From positions 1-6,115 of the forward strand of contig JAHEGF010000203.1 in the NCBI GenBank assembly GCA_024645155.1: DNA of 6,115 nucleotides. Reading direction: 5' to 3'. The notes beneath the pieces were generated by a model that saw only the letters and a program-made list of their open reading frames with translations, was not told the origin of the DNA and ran no database searches. This document shows positions 1-5,602 of the stretch, piece by piece; the first letter of the stretch is position 1, and the number at the start of each line of letters is the position of its first letter. A program made the position numbers and the translations under genes. The stretch comes from Phyllobacteriaceae bacterium (GTDB lineage Bacteria > Pseudomonadota > Alphaproteobacteria > Rhizobiales > Rhizobiaceae).

Positions 1-396
1 GGCCCAAAAACTGGTCAGTGACTGCGACTGGTCGCGCCCGGTGAAAAAGGCCAGCTTTTTCGGATCGCGGCCGCGGACTTCTCCCAGCCATGACGTCGCC
101 GTTTCAAGCGCCTCGTCCCAGCTGATCTCCTCGAATTGCCCTGAACCGCGTGGTCCAGTCCGCTTGAGCGGTCCTCGCAACCTCGCCGGGCTATAATGCT
201 GCATGATTCCGGCCGATCCCTTGGCGCATAGCACACCGCGATTGATTGGATGATCGCGATTGCCTTCAATGTATCGGACCTTGCCATCCTTCAGATGCAC
301 ATTGATGCCGCACCTGCATGCGCACATGTAGCAGGTCGTTTTGCGAACTTCATCGGAGACCGGATCGGACAGGTTTATTTTTGTTTCCCCTGCCAT
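1..396 (-). CDS. Molybdopterin-dependent oxidoreductase, N-terminal part (cut by left edge)
   Basis: The 132 codons present encode the N-terminus of a DMSO-reductase superfamily (bis-MGD Mo/W) enzyme. Visible is the [4Fe-4S]-binding segment: Cys22, Cys25 and Cys29 in TCYMCACRCG, then Cys57 in LCAKG. Next come SPARLRGPLKR (69-79) and FEEISWDEAL (88-97), both typical of this superfamily just before the main molybdopterin domain. KLAFFTGRDQSQS (114-126) resembles the group often annotated generically as molybdopterin oxidoreductase or formate dehydrogenase-like. There is no twin-arginine signal, so the protein is probably cytoplasmic. The ATG at 394-396 is supported by GGGAGG (plus-strand 407-412) with a 10-nt spacer. 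The reading frame is open to the edge; the catalytic domain and the Mo ligand are not visible, so the substrate cannot be assigned. An extra Cys27 sits within the cluster motif. Family call is firm, reaction unknown. Confidence 0.9.
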   Translation of the reverse strand, partial: MAGETKINLSDPVSDEVRKTTCYMCACRCGINVHLKDGKVRYIEGNRDHPINRGVLCAKGSAGIMQHYSPARLRGPLKRTGPRGSGQFEEISWDEALETATSWLGEVRGRDPKKLAFFTGRDQSQSLTSFWA

Positions 397-430
397 GGCT
401 TTTTTGCCTCCCGGTTTGTTCACTTCACGG

Positions 431-458
431 ATAGTACATTCTCCGAAGTACCTAGCAA
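431..458 (-). promoter_or_regulatory. Candidate promoter for the molybdopterin oxidoreductase gene
   Basis: On the minus strand, TTGCTA (plus 453-458) and TACTAT (plus 431-436) are separated by 16 nt. Each hexamer matches four of six sigma-70 consensus positions. Transcription would start near 424, giving a leader of roughly 28 nt that contains the GGGAGG ribosome binding site. The position, between the upstream gene's hairpin and the start codon, fits. The evidence is pattern only, and such matches occur by chance. Confidence 0.35.
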
Positions 459-509
459 AACTATGTGGGGCATTTGAGAGTCCACACGTGACAAACTGAA
501 AGGACCAGA

Positions 510-534
510 AAGGCCGGTTCCCCGAACCGGCCTT
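510..534 (-). terminator. Hairpin terminator of the L,D-transpeptidase gene
   Basis: AAGGCCGGTTC and GAACCGGCCTT form a perfect 11-bp stem around a 3-nt loop, 53 nt beyond the transpeptidase stop codon. On the minus strand it is followed by a broken T-rich stretch (TCTGGTCCTTTC), a weak U-tract. No T-run follows on the plus strand, so minus-strand termination is more likely. It would insulate the downstream, same-strand oxidoreductase gene. Confidence 0.6.
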
Positions 535-587
535 CCCAAGTTCAATTTCTGAAATGCGGCTATTGCCGGTTGTCCAGGATCAGGATC

Positions 588-1019
588 CTAGTTCGTTACA
601 ATGATCCGCGTGTTACCAGGCCCAGACTGGCGGACCAGTGAGTACAGCTGCTTGGCATTCGACGTGTGCAGCCGGACGCATCCATGTGATGCCGGACGGC
701 CAAGACGTTTAACCGCATTGGTGCCATGGATCGCATATCCACCATGGTAGAAGATCGAATAGGGCATCGGCGACATGTCGTACTTGCGCGAATACCACAT
801 CTTGTGCATGCGCGTCGGGCGCCATGACCCTCGCGGAGTCCGGTAACCCTTGCGGGCCGTCGAGACCGGCCACTGGTGCAGTGTGATTCCGTTTTTCTTT
901 ACCGTCATGGTTTGCGCCGATACGTCGATATGCGCGATCAGTTGCGAGGCTGCACTTTTGCCCGTTGCGGCGAAACTGATGATGAGGGCTGCAACCGCGG
1001 TCAGTATGAACTTGTACAT
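588..1019 (-). CDS. Secreted L,D-transpeptidase (YkuD domain)
   Basis: This 143-aa protein carries the YkuD catalytic signature: HGT at 98-100 and SHGCVRL at 111-117, with the presumed nucleophile Cys114 and His112 beside it. The family makes 3-3 peptidoglycan cross-links or joins outer-membrane proteins to peptidoglycan in the periplasm, using the L,D bond of the tetrapeptide stem. Residues 1-24 form a signal peptide: Lys3, a hydrophobic core to about 18, and a likely cleavage after the Ala pair at 23-24. The mature enzyme is then only the catalytic domain, without LysM or other wall-binding modules. The C-terminus (IIVTN) ends directly after the domain. The ATG at 1017-1019 is preceded on the minus strand by AAGGGG (plus 1027-1032), 7 nt away. 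It lies alone, with a hairpin behind it. The exact role (cross-linking or protein anchoring) cannot be told. Confidence 0.93.
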   Translation of the reverse strand: MYKFILTAVAALIISFAATGKSAASQLIAHIDVSAQTMTVKKNGITLHQWPVSTARKGYRTPRGSWRPTRMHKMWYSRKYDMSPMPYSIFYHGGYAIHGTNAVKRLGRPASHGCVRLHTSNAKQLYSLVRQSGPGNTRIIVTN

Positions 1020-1187
1020 TTTCTTACCCCTTGATACCCGAACTCCGTGTTCTTGTTACCGTTACATTACACATTGCAACGTCCGCGTCTGTGGCGGAAT
1101 TCACATATCTTTTAACAACTTAACTCCCTGCGCAAGCTCCACCTGGTTCACAATTGCGTTGAGGGTGAATAAAGTTGCATCTCACTT

Positions 1188-1196
1188 TGCTAAAAT
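1188..1196 (+). promoter_or_regulatory. Candidate extended -10 promoter for the M20 hydrolase gene
   Basis: TGCTAAAAT is an extended -10 element (TG, one base, then a hexamer matching TATAAT at five of six positions). No good -35 hexamer lies 17 nt upstream. Transcription would start near 1203 and leave a leader of about 56 nt. An alternative pair, TTCACA (1147-1152) and TAAAGT (1170-1175) with 17 nt between, is about equally plausible. No regulator site is recognised apart from the palindrome just downstream. Confidence 0.3.
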
Positions 1197-1205
1197 TTGA
1201 AGGAA

Positions 1206-1217
1206 ATTGCCGGCAAT
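1206..1217. repeat. 12-bp perfect palindrome, possible operator
   Basis: ATTGCCGGCAAT is identical to its reverse complement and lies 41 bp before the M20 hydrolase start, just past the candidate transcription start. A palindrome of this length is expected about once or twice by chance in a window of this size. Its interest comes from its position and from sharing the CCGGCAAT core with the inverted repeat before the binding-protein gene at 3052-3068. Confidence 0.3.
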
Positions 1218-1258
1218 CGCGCTTGCCAACCCGGGTGTCAACCTGTTGAGAATAAGGG

Positions 1259-2533
1259 ATGGATGACAAACTCTTCAATGTGATCGACGACCGCCGCGAC
1301 GAGATAGTCGCACTGACCGTTGACCTGATAAGGTTCCCGACAATCAATCCGCCAGGCGATGCATATCGGCCCTGTGCCGAGTATATCGCAGCGCGCCTTC
1401 AAAAACGCGGCTTTGAGACCACCTTCATCCGCGGCGAAGGAACGCCAGGTGATACGGATCGCTATCCGCGAACCAACGTGATAGCCCGTTACGATGGTCG
1501 AACGCCCGGTCCGACCGTGCATTTCAACTCCCATATCGATGTTGTCGCAGCCGCAGACGGTTGGACTGTCGACCCATTTGCCGGCGTCATCAAGGACGGC
1601 AAGGTTTACGGACGGGGTGCCTGCGACATGAAAGGCGGGATGGCCGCATCCATTGTCGCTGCCGAAGCATTCATGGATGTCTATCCCGATTTTCCCGGTG
1701 CAATCGAGATTTCCGGTACTGTAGACGAGGAATCCGGCGGCTATGGTGGTGTAGCCTACATGGCGGCAAAGGGTTTGTTTTCAAAACCGCGGGTCGACCA
1801 TGTCATTATTCCCGAACCGCTGAACAAGGACCGCATTTGTCTCGGCCATCGCGGCGTCTGGTGGGCCGAAATCGCAACCAGGGGCGAGGTGGCGCATGGC
1901 TCGATGCCGTTTCTGGGCGATTGCGCGGTCCGCCACATGGGTGCCGTGCTGAGAGCGTTCGAGGACGAATTGTTTCCCGCATTGGCCAAAAAAACGACAC
2001 GCATGCCGGTGGTCCCGGATGGGGCGCGGTCATCGACCATGAATATCAACTCGATCCATGGTGGCCAGACGGATGACTATTCCGGCCTGCCTTCACCCAA
2101 TGTTCCCGACTGTTGCCGCATGACCATAGACCGGCGCTTCCTGCTCGAGGAAAAACTGGATACTGTTAAGTCGGAAGTCACAACCATTCTTGAAGGTCTG
2201 AAAAGAAAACGTCCGAAGTTCGATTACGAGATTCGTGACCTGATGGAAGTCGAACCCTTGATGACCGACAGGGATATGCCCGTCGTTACAGCGGTGGCCG
2301 CGGGAATTCGCGAAGTCATGGGTATCGAGCCCGAGTATGTCATATCGCCTGGAACCTATGATCAGAAACACATCGCGCGCATTGGCCACCTGCACGATTG
2401 TATCGCTTACGGGCCTGGGATTCTCGATCTCGCCCACCGGCCCGATGAATGGATCGGGATTGATGACATGGTCGAATCGGCCAAGGTAATGGCTGTCAGC
2501 CTGAAAGCTTTGCTCAACCGGCAAGTGCCTTAA
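1259..2533 (+). CDS. M20 family zinc amidohydrolase (ArgE/DapE-like)
   Basis: This 424-aa protein belongs to the M20 metallopeptidases that include acetylornithine deacetylase and succinyl-diaminopimelate desuccinylase. These cytoplasmic enzymes hydrolyse an amide bond with two zinc ions. Expected ligands are all present: His92 (HID), bridging Asp123 (GRGACDMKGG), Glu158 after the catalytic Glu157 (DEE), Glu186 (IPEP) and His393 (LAHRPDEW); Asp94 follows His92. GEVAHGSMP (209-217) marks the inserted dimerisation domain, whose His213 usually contacts the partner's active site. Length is usual for the family. TAA lies two codons upstream in frame, so the ATG at 1259 is the earliest start. AAGGG touches it directly and is too close to serve; GAG at 1248-1250 (8-nt spacer) is the better weak ribosome site. 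The family is often named ArgE or DapE wrongly. Here the neighbouring Dpp-type importer suggests a catabolic role on an imported N-acyl or dipeptide-like compound, which is inference. Confidence 0.92.
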   Translation: MDDKLFNVIDDRRDEIVALTVDLIRFPTINPPGDAYRPCAEYIAARLQKRGFETTFIRGEGTPGDTDRYPRTNVIARYDGRTPGPTVHFNSHIDVVAAADGWTVDPFAGVIKDGKVYGRGACDMKGGMAASIVAAEAFMDVYPDFPGAIEISGTVDEESGGYGGVAYMAAKGLFSKPRVDHVIIPEPLNKDRICLGHRGVWWAEIATRGEVAHGSMPFLGDCAVRHMGAVLRAFEDELFPALAKKTTRMPVVPDGARSSTMNINSIHGGQTDDYSGLPSPNVPDCCRMTIDRRFLLEEKLDTVKSEVTTILEGLKRKRPKFDYEIRDLMEVEPLMTDRDMPVVTAVAAGIREVMGIEPEYVISPGTYDQKHIARIGHLHDCIAYGPGILDLAHRPDEWIGIDDMVESAKVMAVSLKALLNRQVP

Positions 2534-2888
2534 CTGTCATGTAGGCGGCCAGCGCCACGACGGCAAAATAGGCATTGCCGCCAAAAAGCTGTTGGTTGGA
2601 GATTTTTCCTGCCGGTGGAAATACAGTCCGCACACCCACACTTGGCGCAATGGTCAACCACAGAAAGGCAAGTAGCAATCCAAAAACCAGGTTACCGCCA
2701 AGTGCCAAAATAAAAGCTACCGGTATCATGAACAGCACAGACCATAACTGCTTGCCGGGATGGCCGCCAATCATGCGGAATGGCACTCTGGCAATAGCAT
2801 ATGCCAGCAGCCACGAGGCCAGGCAGCCAATAACACCACCCAAAACAATGGCAAGCCAAGTGGACAGTTCGGTATATGCGGCAAACAT
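2514..2888 (-). CDS. Unrecognised small membrane protein, about four helices
   Basis: I do not recognise a family for this 124-aa protein. Hydrophobic segments at about 10-33, 47-62, 64-83 and 105-122 could span the membrane. Positive residues cluster between helices 1 and 2 (Arg34, Arg38, Lys46) and between 3 and 4 (Arg87, Lys95), which predicts both loops in the cytoplasm and both ends outside. The gene is probably real: AAGGG (plus 2897-2901) sits 8 nt before the ATG at 2886-2888, hydrophobicity is consistent along its length, and it fills the space between two clear genes. There is no signal peptide or catalytic motif. The conserved-looking HPGKQLW (43-49) and PPAGK (91-95) loops may be functional. 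It is convergent with the M20 gene, overlapping its last 20 bp, and divergent from the binding-protein gene, so it is not in the transporter operon. Confidence 0.75.
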   Translation of the reverse strand: MFAAYTELSTWLAIVLGGVIGCLASWLLAYAIARVPFRMIGGHPGKQLWSVLFMIPVAFILALGGNLVFGLLLAFLWLTIAPSVGVRTVFPPAGKISNQQLFGGNAYFAVVALAAYMTVKALAG

Positions 2889-3008
2889 CGGTGCGACCCT
2901 TGTTGACTGTAGCCAGCAAGCAGCCAGCTTTCACGATCACTGAAACGTCAGTAAACGAAATGACTTCCGTTCGCCAACAGTGGACGGCATTGCCCAATTC
3001 CAAACAAG

Positions 3009-3026
3009 GCTGCTGACAACAGCAGC
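3009..3026. repeat. Inverted repeat overlapping the candidate -35 of the binding-protein gene
   Basis: GCTGCTG and CAGCAGC are perfect 7-bp arms around ACAA. The repeat covers the candidate -35 hexamer at 3013-3018, where a bound regulator could act on transcription. It is short enough to arise by chance. Confidence 0.3.
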
Positions 3027-3041
3027 GTATCCTGTTTAACT
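3013..3041 (+). promoter_or_regulatory. Candidate promoter for the binding-protein/permease operon
   Basis: CTGACA (3013-3018) matches five of six -35 consensus positions. TTAACT (3036-3041), 17 nt later, matches three of six -10 positions. Transcription would begin near 3048, placing the inverted repeat at 3052-3068 just downstream of the start and leaving a leader of about 50 nt with a strong ribosome site. The weak -10 element would suit activator dependence, which is inference. Confidence 0.35.
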
Positions 3042-3051
3042 GTCTGCGAAT

Positions 3052-3068
3052 ACCGGCAATTTGCCGGT
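3052..3068. repeat. 17-bp inverted repeat, possible operator of the transporter operon
   Basis: ACCGGCAATTTGCCGGT is a perfect inverted repeat with 8-bp arms and one central base, ending 29 bp before the binding-protein ATG. Such symmetry is typical of operators for dimeric regulators (GntR, LacI or TetR type), and an 8-bp-arm repeat with this spacing is expected well under once by chance in the window. The core CCGGCAAT also occurs in the palindrome before the M20 gene. In RNA it could instead form a 6-bp stem with a 5-nt loop ahead of the ribosome site. Confidence 0.45.
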
Positions 3069-3097
3069 GAGTAGCGATTGTAAAGGGAGGTACGAGA

Positions 3098-4576
3098 ATG
3101 AACACTTTTAAACTCGCACTGGCTGCTTCTGCAGCACTATTGGTGCCGATGGCAGCCCACGCTGCAAAAACCGATCTTGTGATGGGTATGGCGCTGGAGC
3201 CTCCACATCTTGATCCGACAGCCGGGGCGGCTGCAGCGATCGATGAAGTTGTTTATGCCAATGTATTTGAAGGTTTGACCCGCATCGGCTCCGGTGGCGA
3301 AGTTATACCCGGGCTTGCCGAAAGCTGGACGGTTTCCGACGATGGGAAAACATACACGTTCAAACTGCGTTCCGGCGCAAAATTCCATGATGGAAGCGAT
3401 CTTGACGCCGGTGATGTCAAGTTCTCGCTTGACCGTGCACGCGCAGAAGATTCGACAAATGCCCAAAAACCACTGTTTGCAGCGATCGATAGTGTCGAAG
3501 TGGTGGATCCCACGACCGTCAAGGTCATGCTGAAAAATCCGCAGGGCTCCTTTCTGTACAATATGGGATGGGGCGATGCAGTCATCGTCGCGCCGGAATC
3601 CGCAGACGCCAACAAGGAAAGCCCGGTTGGCACCGGTCCGTTCAAGTTTGACAACTGGGCCAAGGGTTCATCCATCACGATCGTGAAGAACCCCGACTAC
3701 TGGGGCGAACCGGTGATGCTCGATAAAGCCGAATTTCGCATTATCCCGGATGCAGCCGCTGCAATCCCGGCCCTGTTGTCCGGTGACGTTCACGCATTTG
3801 CCAACATGCCGGCCGGCGACGCGCTACCGCAGATCCAGTCAGATCCGCGCTTTACGGTCGTCATCGGCGCTACAGAGGGCGAAACGATCCTTTCGACCAA
3901 CAATAAACAGCCCCCTTTCGACAATCTGAAGGTGCGTCAGGCGATTGCCCACACACTCGATCGTCAACCGATTATTGATGCGGCATCGTCCGGCAATGGC
4001 GTCCCGATCGGTTCCCACTTTTCACCGGCAAACGAAGCCTATGTAGACCTGACCGGCACATATCCCCATGACATCGAAAAGGCCAAGGCGCTGATGAAGG
4101 AAGCCGGCCTCGAGGGCGGGATTAAGGCGACATTGAAGCTGCCACCACCGGCATATGCGCGTGACGGCGGCCAGGTCATCGCTTCGCAACTAAAGGAAAT
4201 CGGCATCGAACTGGAGATCATCCCGGTTGAATGGGCGCAGTGGCTGGAACAGGTCTTCAAGGGCAAGGACTACGACCTGACCATAGTTTCGCATACCGAA
4301 CCGAACGACATCGGCATTTATGCGCGCAAGGATTACTATTTCCAGTATGACAATCCGGAATTCGACAAGGTGATTGCCGAACTGGACGTAACCTCTGATC
4401 AGGCCGCTCGTAACGATTTGTTCAAGAAAGCTCAGAAGATCCTGGCCGATGATGCGGTCAACGGCTTTCTGTTCGAGTTGCCGAAAACCGGTGTATGGGA
4501 CGCCAAACTTCAAGGTCTTTGGGAAAACTCCCCGATACAGGCCAATGATCTGACAAAAGTGAAGTGGACTGACTAG
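3098..4576 (+). CDS. Periplasmic solute-binding protein of a Dpp/Opp-type ABC importer (SBP_bac_5)
   Basis: This 492-aa protein is the extracytoplasmic receptor of a peptide/nickel/opine-class ABC importer. Residues 1-22 form a Sec signal peptide with cleavage after AHA (20-22). Family motifs follow in order: PGLAESW (71-77), FKLRSGAKFHDG (88-99), GTGPF (178-182), NPDYWG (198-203) and VRQAIAHTLDR (279-289). No lipobox cysteine is visible, so it is soluble in the periplasm. Length is slightly below the usual 500-540. AAGGGAGG (3083-3090) lies 7 nt before the ATG, a strong ribosome site fitting the high level needed for a binding protein. It heads the transporter gene run, with the first permease starting 81 nt after its stop. 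This family binds di- and oligopeptides, nickel chelates, glutathione, opines and some sugars; the sequence alone does not choose. The M20 enzyme nearby favours a peptide or N-acyl amino compound. Confidence 0.95.
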   Translation: MNTFKLALAASAALLVPMAAHAAKTDLVMGMALEPPHLDPTAGAAAAIDEVVYANVFEGLTRIGSGGEVIPGLAESWTVSDDGKTYTFKLRSGAKFHDGSDLDAGDVKFSLDRARAEDSTNAQKPLFAAIDSVEVVDPTTVKVMLKNPQGSFLYNMGWGDAVIVAPESADANKESPVGTGPFKFDNWAKGSSITIVKNPDYWGEPVMLDKAEFRIIPDAAAAIPALLSGDVHAFANMPAGDALPQIQSDPRFTVVIGATEGETILSTNNKQPPFDNLKVRQAIAHTLDRQPIIDAASSGNGVPIGSHFSPANEAYVDLTGTYPHDIEKAKALMKEAGLEGGIKATLKLPPPAYARDGGQVIASQLKEIGIELEIIPVEWAQWLEQVFKGKDYDLTIVSHTEPNDIGIYARKDYYFQYDNPEFDKVIAELDVTSDQAARNDLFKKAQKILADDAVNGFLFELPKTGVWDAKLQGLWENSPIQANDLTKVKWTD

Positions 4577-4590
4577 GCTTCAGAACCACA

Positions 4591-4617
4591 GGCTGCGCCG
4601 TGACAAACGGCGCGGCC
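4591..4617 (+). terminator. Intercistronic hairpin between binding protein and permease genes
   Basis: GGCTGCGCCGT pairs with ACGGCGCGGCC around a 5-nt loop (GACAA), giving 11 pairs including one G-U. It starts 14 nt after the binding-protein stop. No T-run follows directly; the first TTTT is at 4627-4630. It therefore looks less like a full terminator than a partial attenuator or a 3'-end stabiliser, which in such operons keeps the binding protein in excess over the permeases. The function is inferred. Confidence 0.5.
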
Positions 4618-4657
4618 GCTTCGCTGTTTTCGCGCTCATGCACATAAACGGGCAGCC

Positions 4658-5602
4658 ATGACAGCCTATATTCTTAAACGTTTCGGCATCGGATTGCTGA
4701 CGCTGTTTTTCGCATCGGTCGTGGTCTTTTCGGTGCTGGAAATCGTGCCCGGCGATCCGGCGCGGTTGATGCTCGGCATCAATGCCACAGAAGACGCAAT
4801 CCACGCACTACGCCAGCAAATGGGGCTCGATGACCCGTTGCTGGTGCGCTATTTTTCCTGGATACTCGGGTTCGTAACCGGAGATTTCGGCACGTCCTAC
4901 ACCTACTCGGTACCGGTTATCGACTTGGTAGCCGAGCGTGCAGCCGTATCGCTTCCCCTTGCCATTCTCGCATTGTTCCTGTCCACCGCCATTGCGATTC
5001 CGGTAGGGATATTTGCTGCCGCACGGCGCGGCAAAATGGCTGACACTGCCGCAATGGGCATCGCCCAGATCGGTGTCGCGGTTCCCAATTTCTGGTTCGC
5101 ATTGCTGCTGGTGTATATATTTGCAGTTTGGTTGAGGCTGGTGCCCGCAGGTGGGTTTCCCGGCTGGTCGGCCGGCATTTGGCCGGCAATGAAATCGCTG
5201 ATCATGCCTGCCGTGGCGCTCGCCGGACTTCAGGCCGCAGTTTTGGCCAGGGTCACCCGTGGCGCGCTGATCGAAGTACTTGGAGAAGACTATATACGCA
5301 CCGCCCGCGCCAAGGGTTTGCCCCAGCGCCAGGTCCTGTGGCGCCACGCATTGCGTAACGCCATGATTCATGTCCTGACAATATTGGGCCTGCAGTTCGC
5401 CTTCCTGCTCGCCGGCACCATCATCATAGAAAACGTCTTCTACCTTCCAGGATTGGGCAGGCTCCTGTTTCAGGCGATCACGCAACGCGATTTGATAGTC
5501 GTCGAAAGTGTCGTCGTCCTGCTCGTCGCCACGGTGATCGTGGTCAACATGCTGGTTGATGTCGCATACGGCATCATTGATCCACGGTTGAGGGTGCGCT
5601 GA
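4658..5602 (+). CDS. ABC importer permease, DppB/OppB type
   Basis: This 314-aa inner-membrane protein is the first of two channel subunits of the importer. Hydrophobic segments lie near 9-29, 99-121, 136-158, 180-198, 241-258 and 281-303, the six expected for the family. VPGDPARLMLG (30-40) with the following LRQQMGLDDPLLVRYF (51-66) is the typical DppB N-terminal region. The EAA coupling loop lies about 204-223 (EDYIRTARAKG), which contacts the ATPase. ENVFYLPGLGRLL (258-270) and IIDPRLR (306-312) are classic family endings. The ATG at 4658 has only a weak ribosome site (ACGGG, 5 nt away), and the ATG at 4638 is out of frame, so this start is chosen from family alignment. Weak initiation plus the upstream hairpin suggests lower expression than the binding protein. 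It overlaps the next permease by one base. Confidence 0.95.
   Translation: MTAYILKRFGIGLLTLFFASVVVFSVLEIVPGDPARLMLGINATEDAIHALRQQMGLDDPLLVRYFSWILGFVTGDFGTSYTYSVPVIDLVAERAAVSLPLAILALFLSTAIAIPVGIFAAARRGKMADTAAMGIAQIGVAVPNFWFALLLVYIFAVWLRLVPAGGFPGWSAGIWPAMKSLIMPAVALAGLQAAVLARVTRGALIEVLGEDYIRTARAKGLPQRQVLWRHALRNAMIHVLTILGLQFAFLLAGTIIIENVFYLPGLGRLLFQAITQRDLIVVESVVVLLVATVIVVNMLVDVAYGIIDPRLRVR

Noticed and set aside
15..287. Minus-strand open frame of 90 codons at the left edge
   Set aside because: It is in another frame of the molybdopterin oxidoreductase gene, whose own frame has clear cofactor motifs.
423..448. Imperfect inverted repeat CTTC-CGGA / TCCG-AAG before the oxidoreductase gene
   Set aside because: The arms match only with a gap and are short; it is not distinguishable from chance.
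562..569. Third copy of ATTGCCGG, downstream of the transpeptidase gene, as an operator
   Set aside because: It is a lone half-site in a 3' region; the same 8-mer also occurs within coding sequence.
850..1200. Plus-strand open frame of 116 codons over the transpeptidase start and intergenic region
   Set aside because: Opposite a well-supported gene, with an implausible composition and no ribosome binding site.
2561..2580. Hairpin CGGCAA/TTGCCG after the M20 gene as a terminator
   Set aside because: Only six base pairs with an 8-nt loop, no T-run after it, and it lies within the coding part of the convergent gene.
2906..2934. Possible minus-strand promoter (GTGAAA, 17 nt, TACAGT) for the small membrane protein
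   Set aside because: Transcription would begin near 2899, inside the AAGGG ribosome site at 2897-2901, which does not fit the otherwise good initiation signal.
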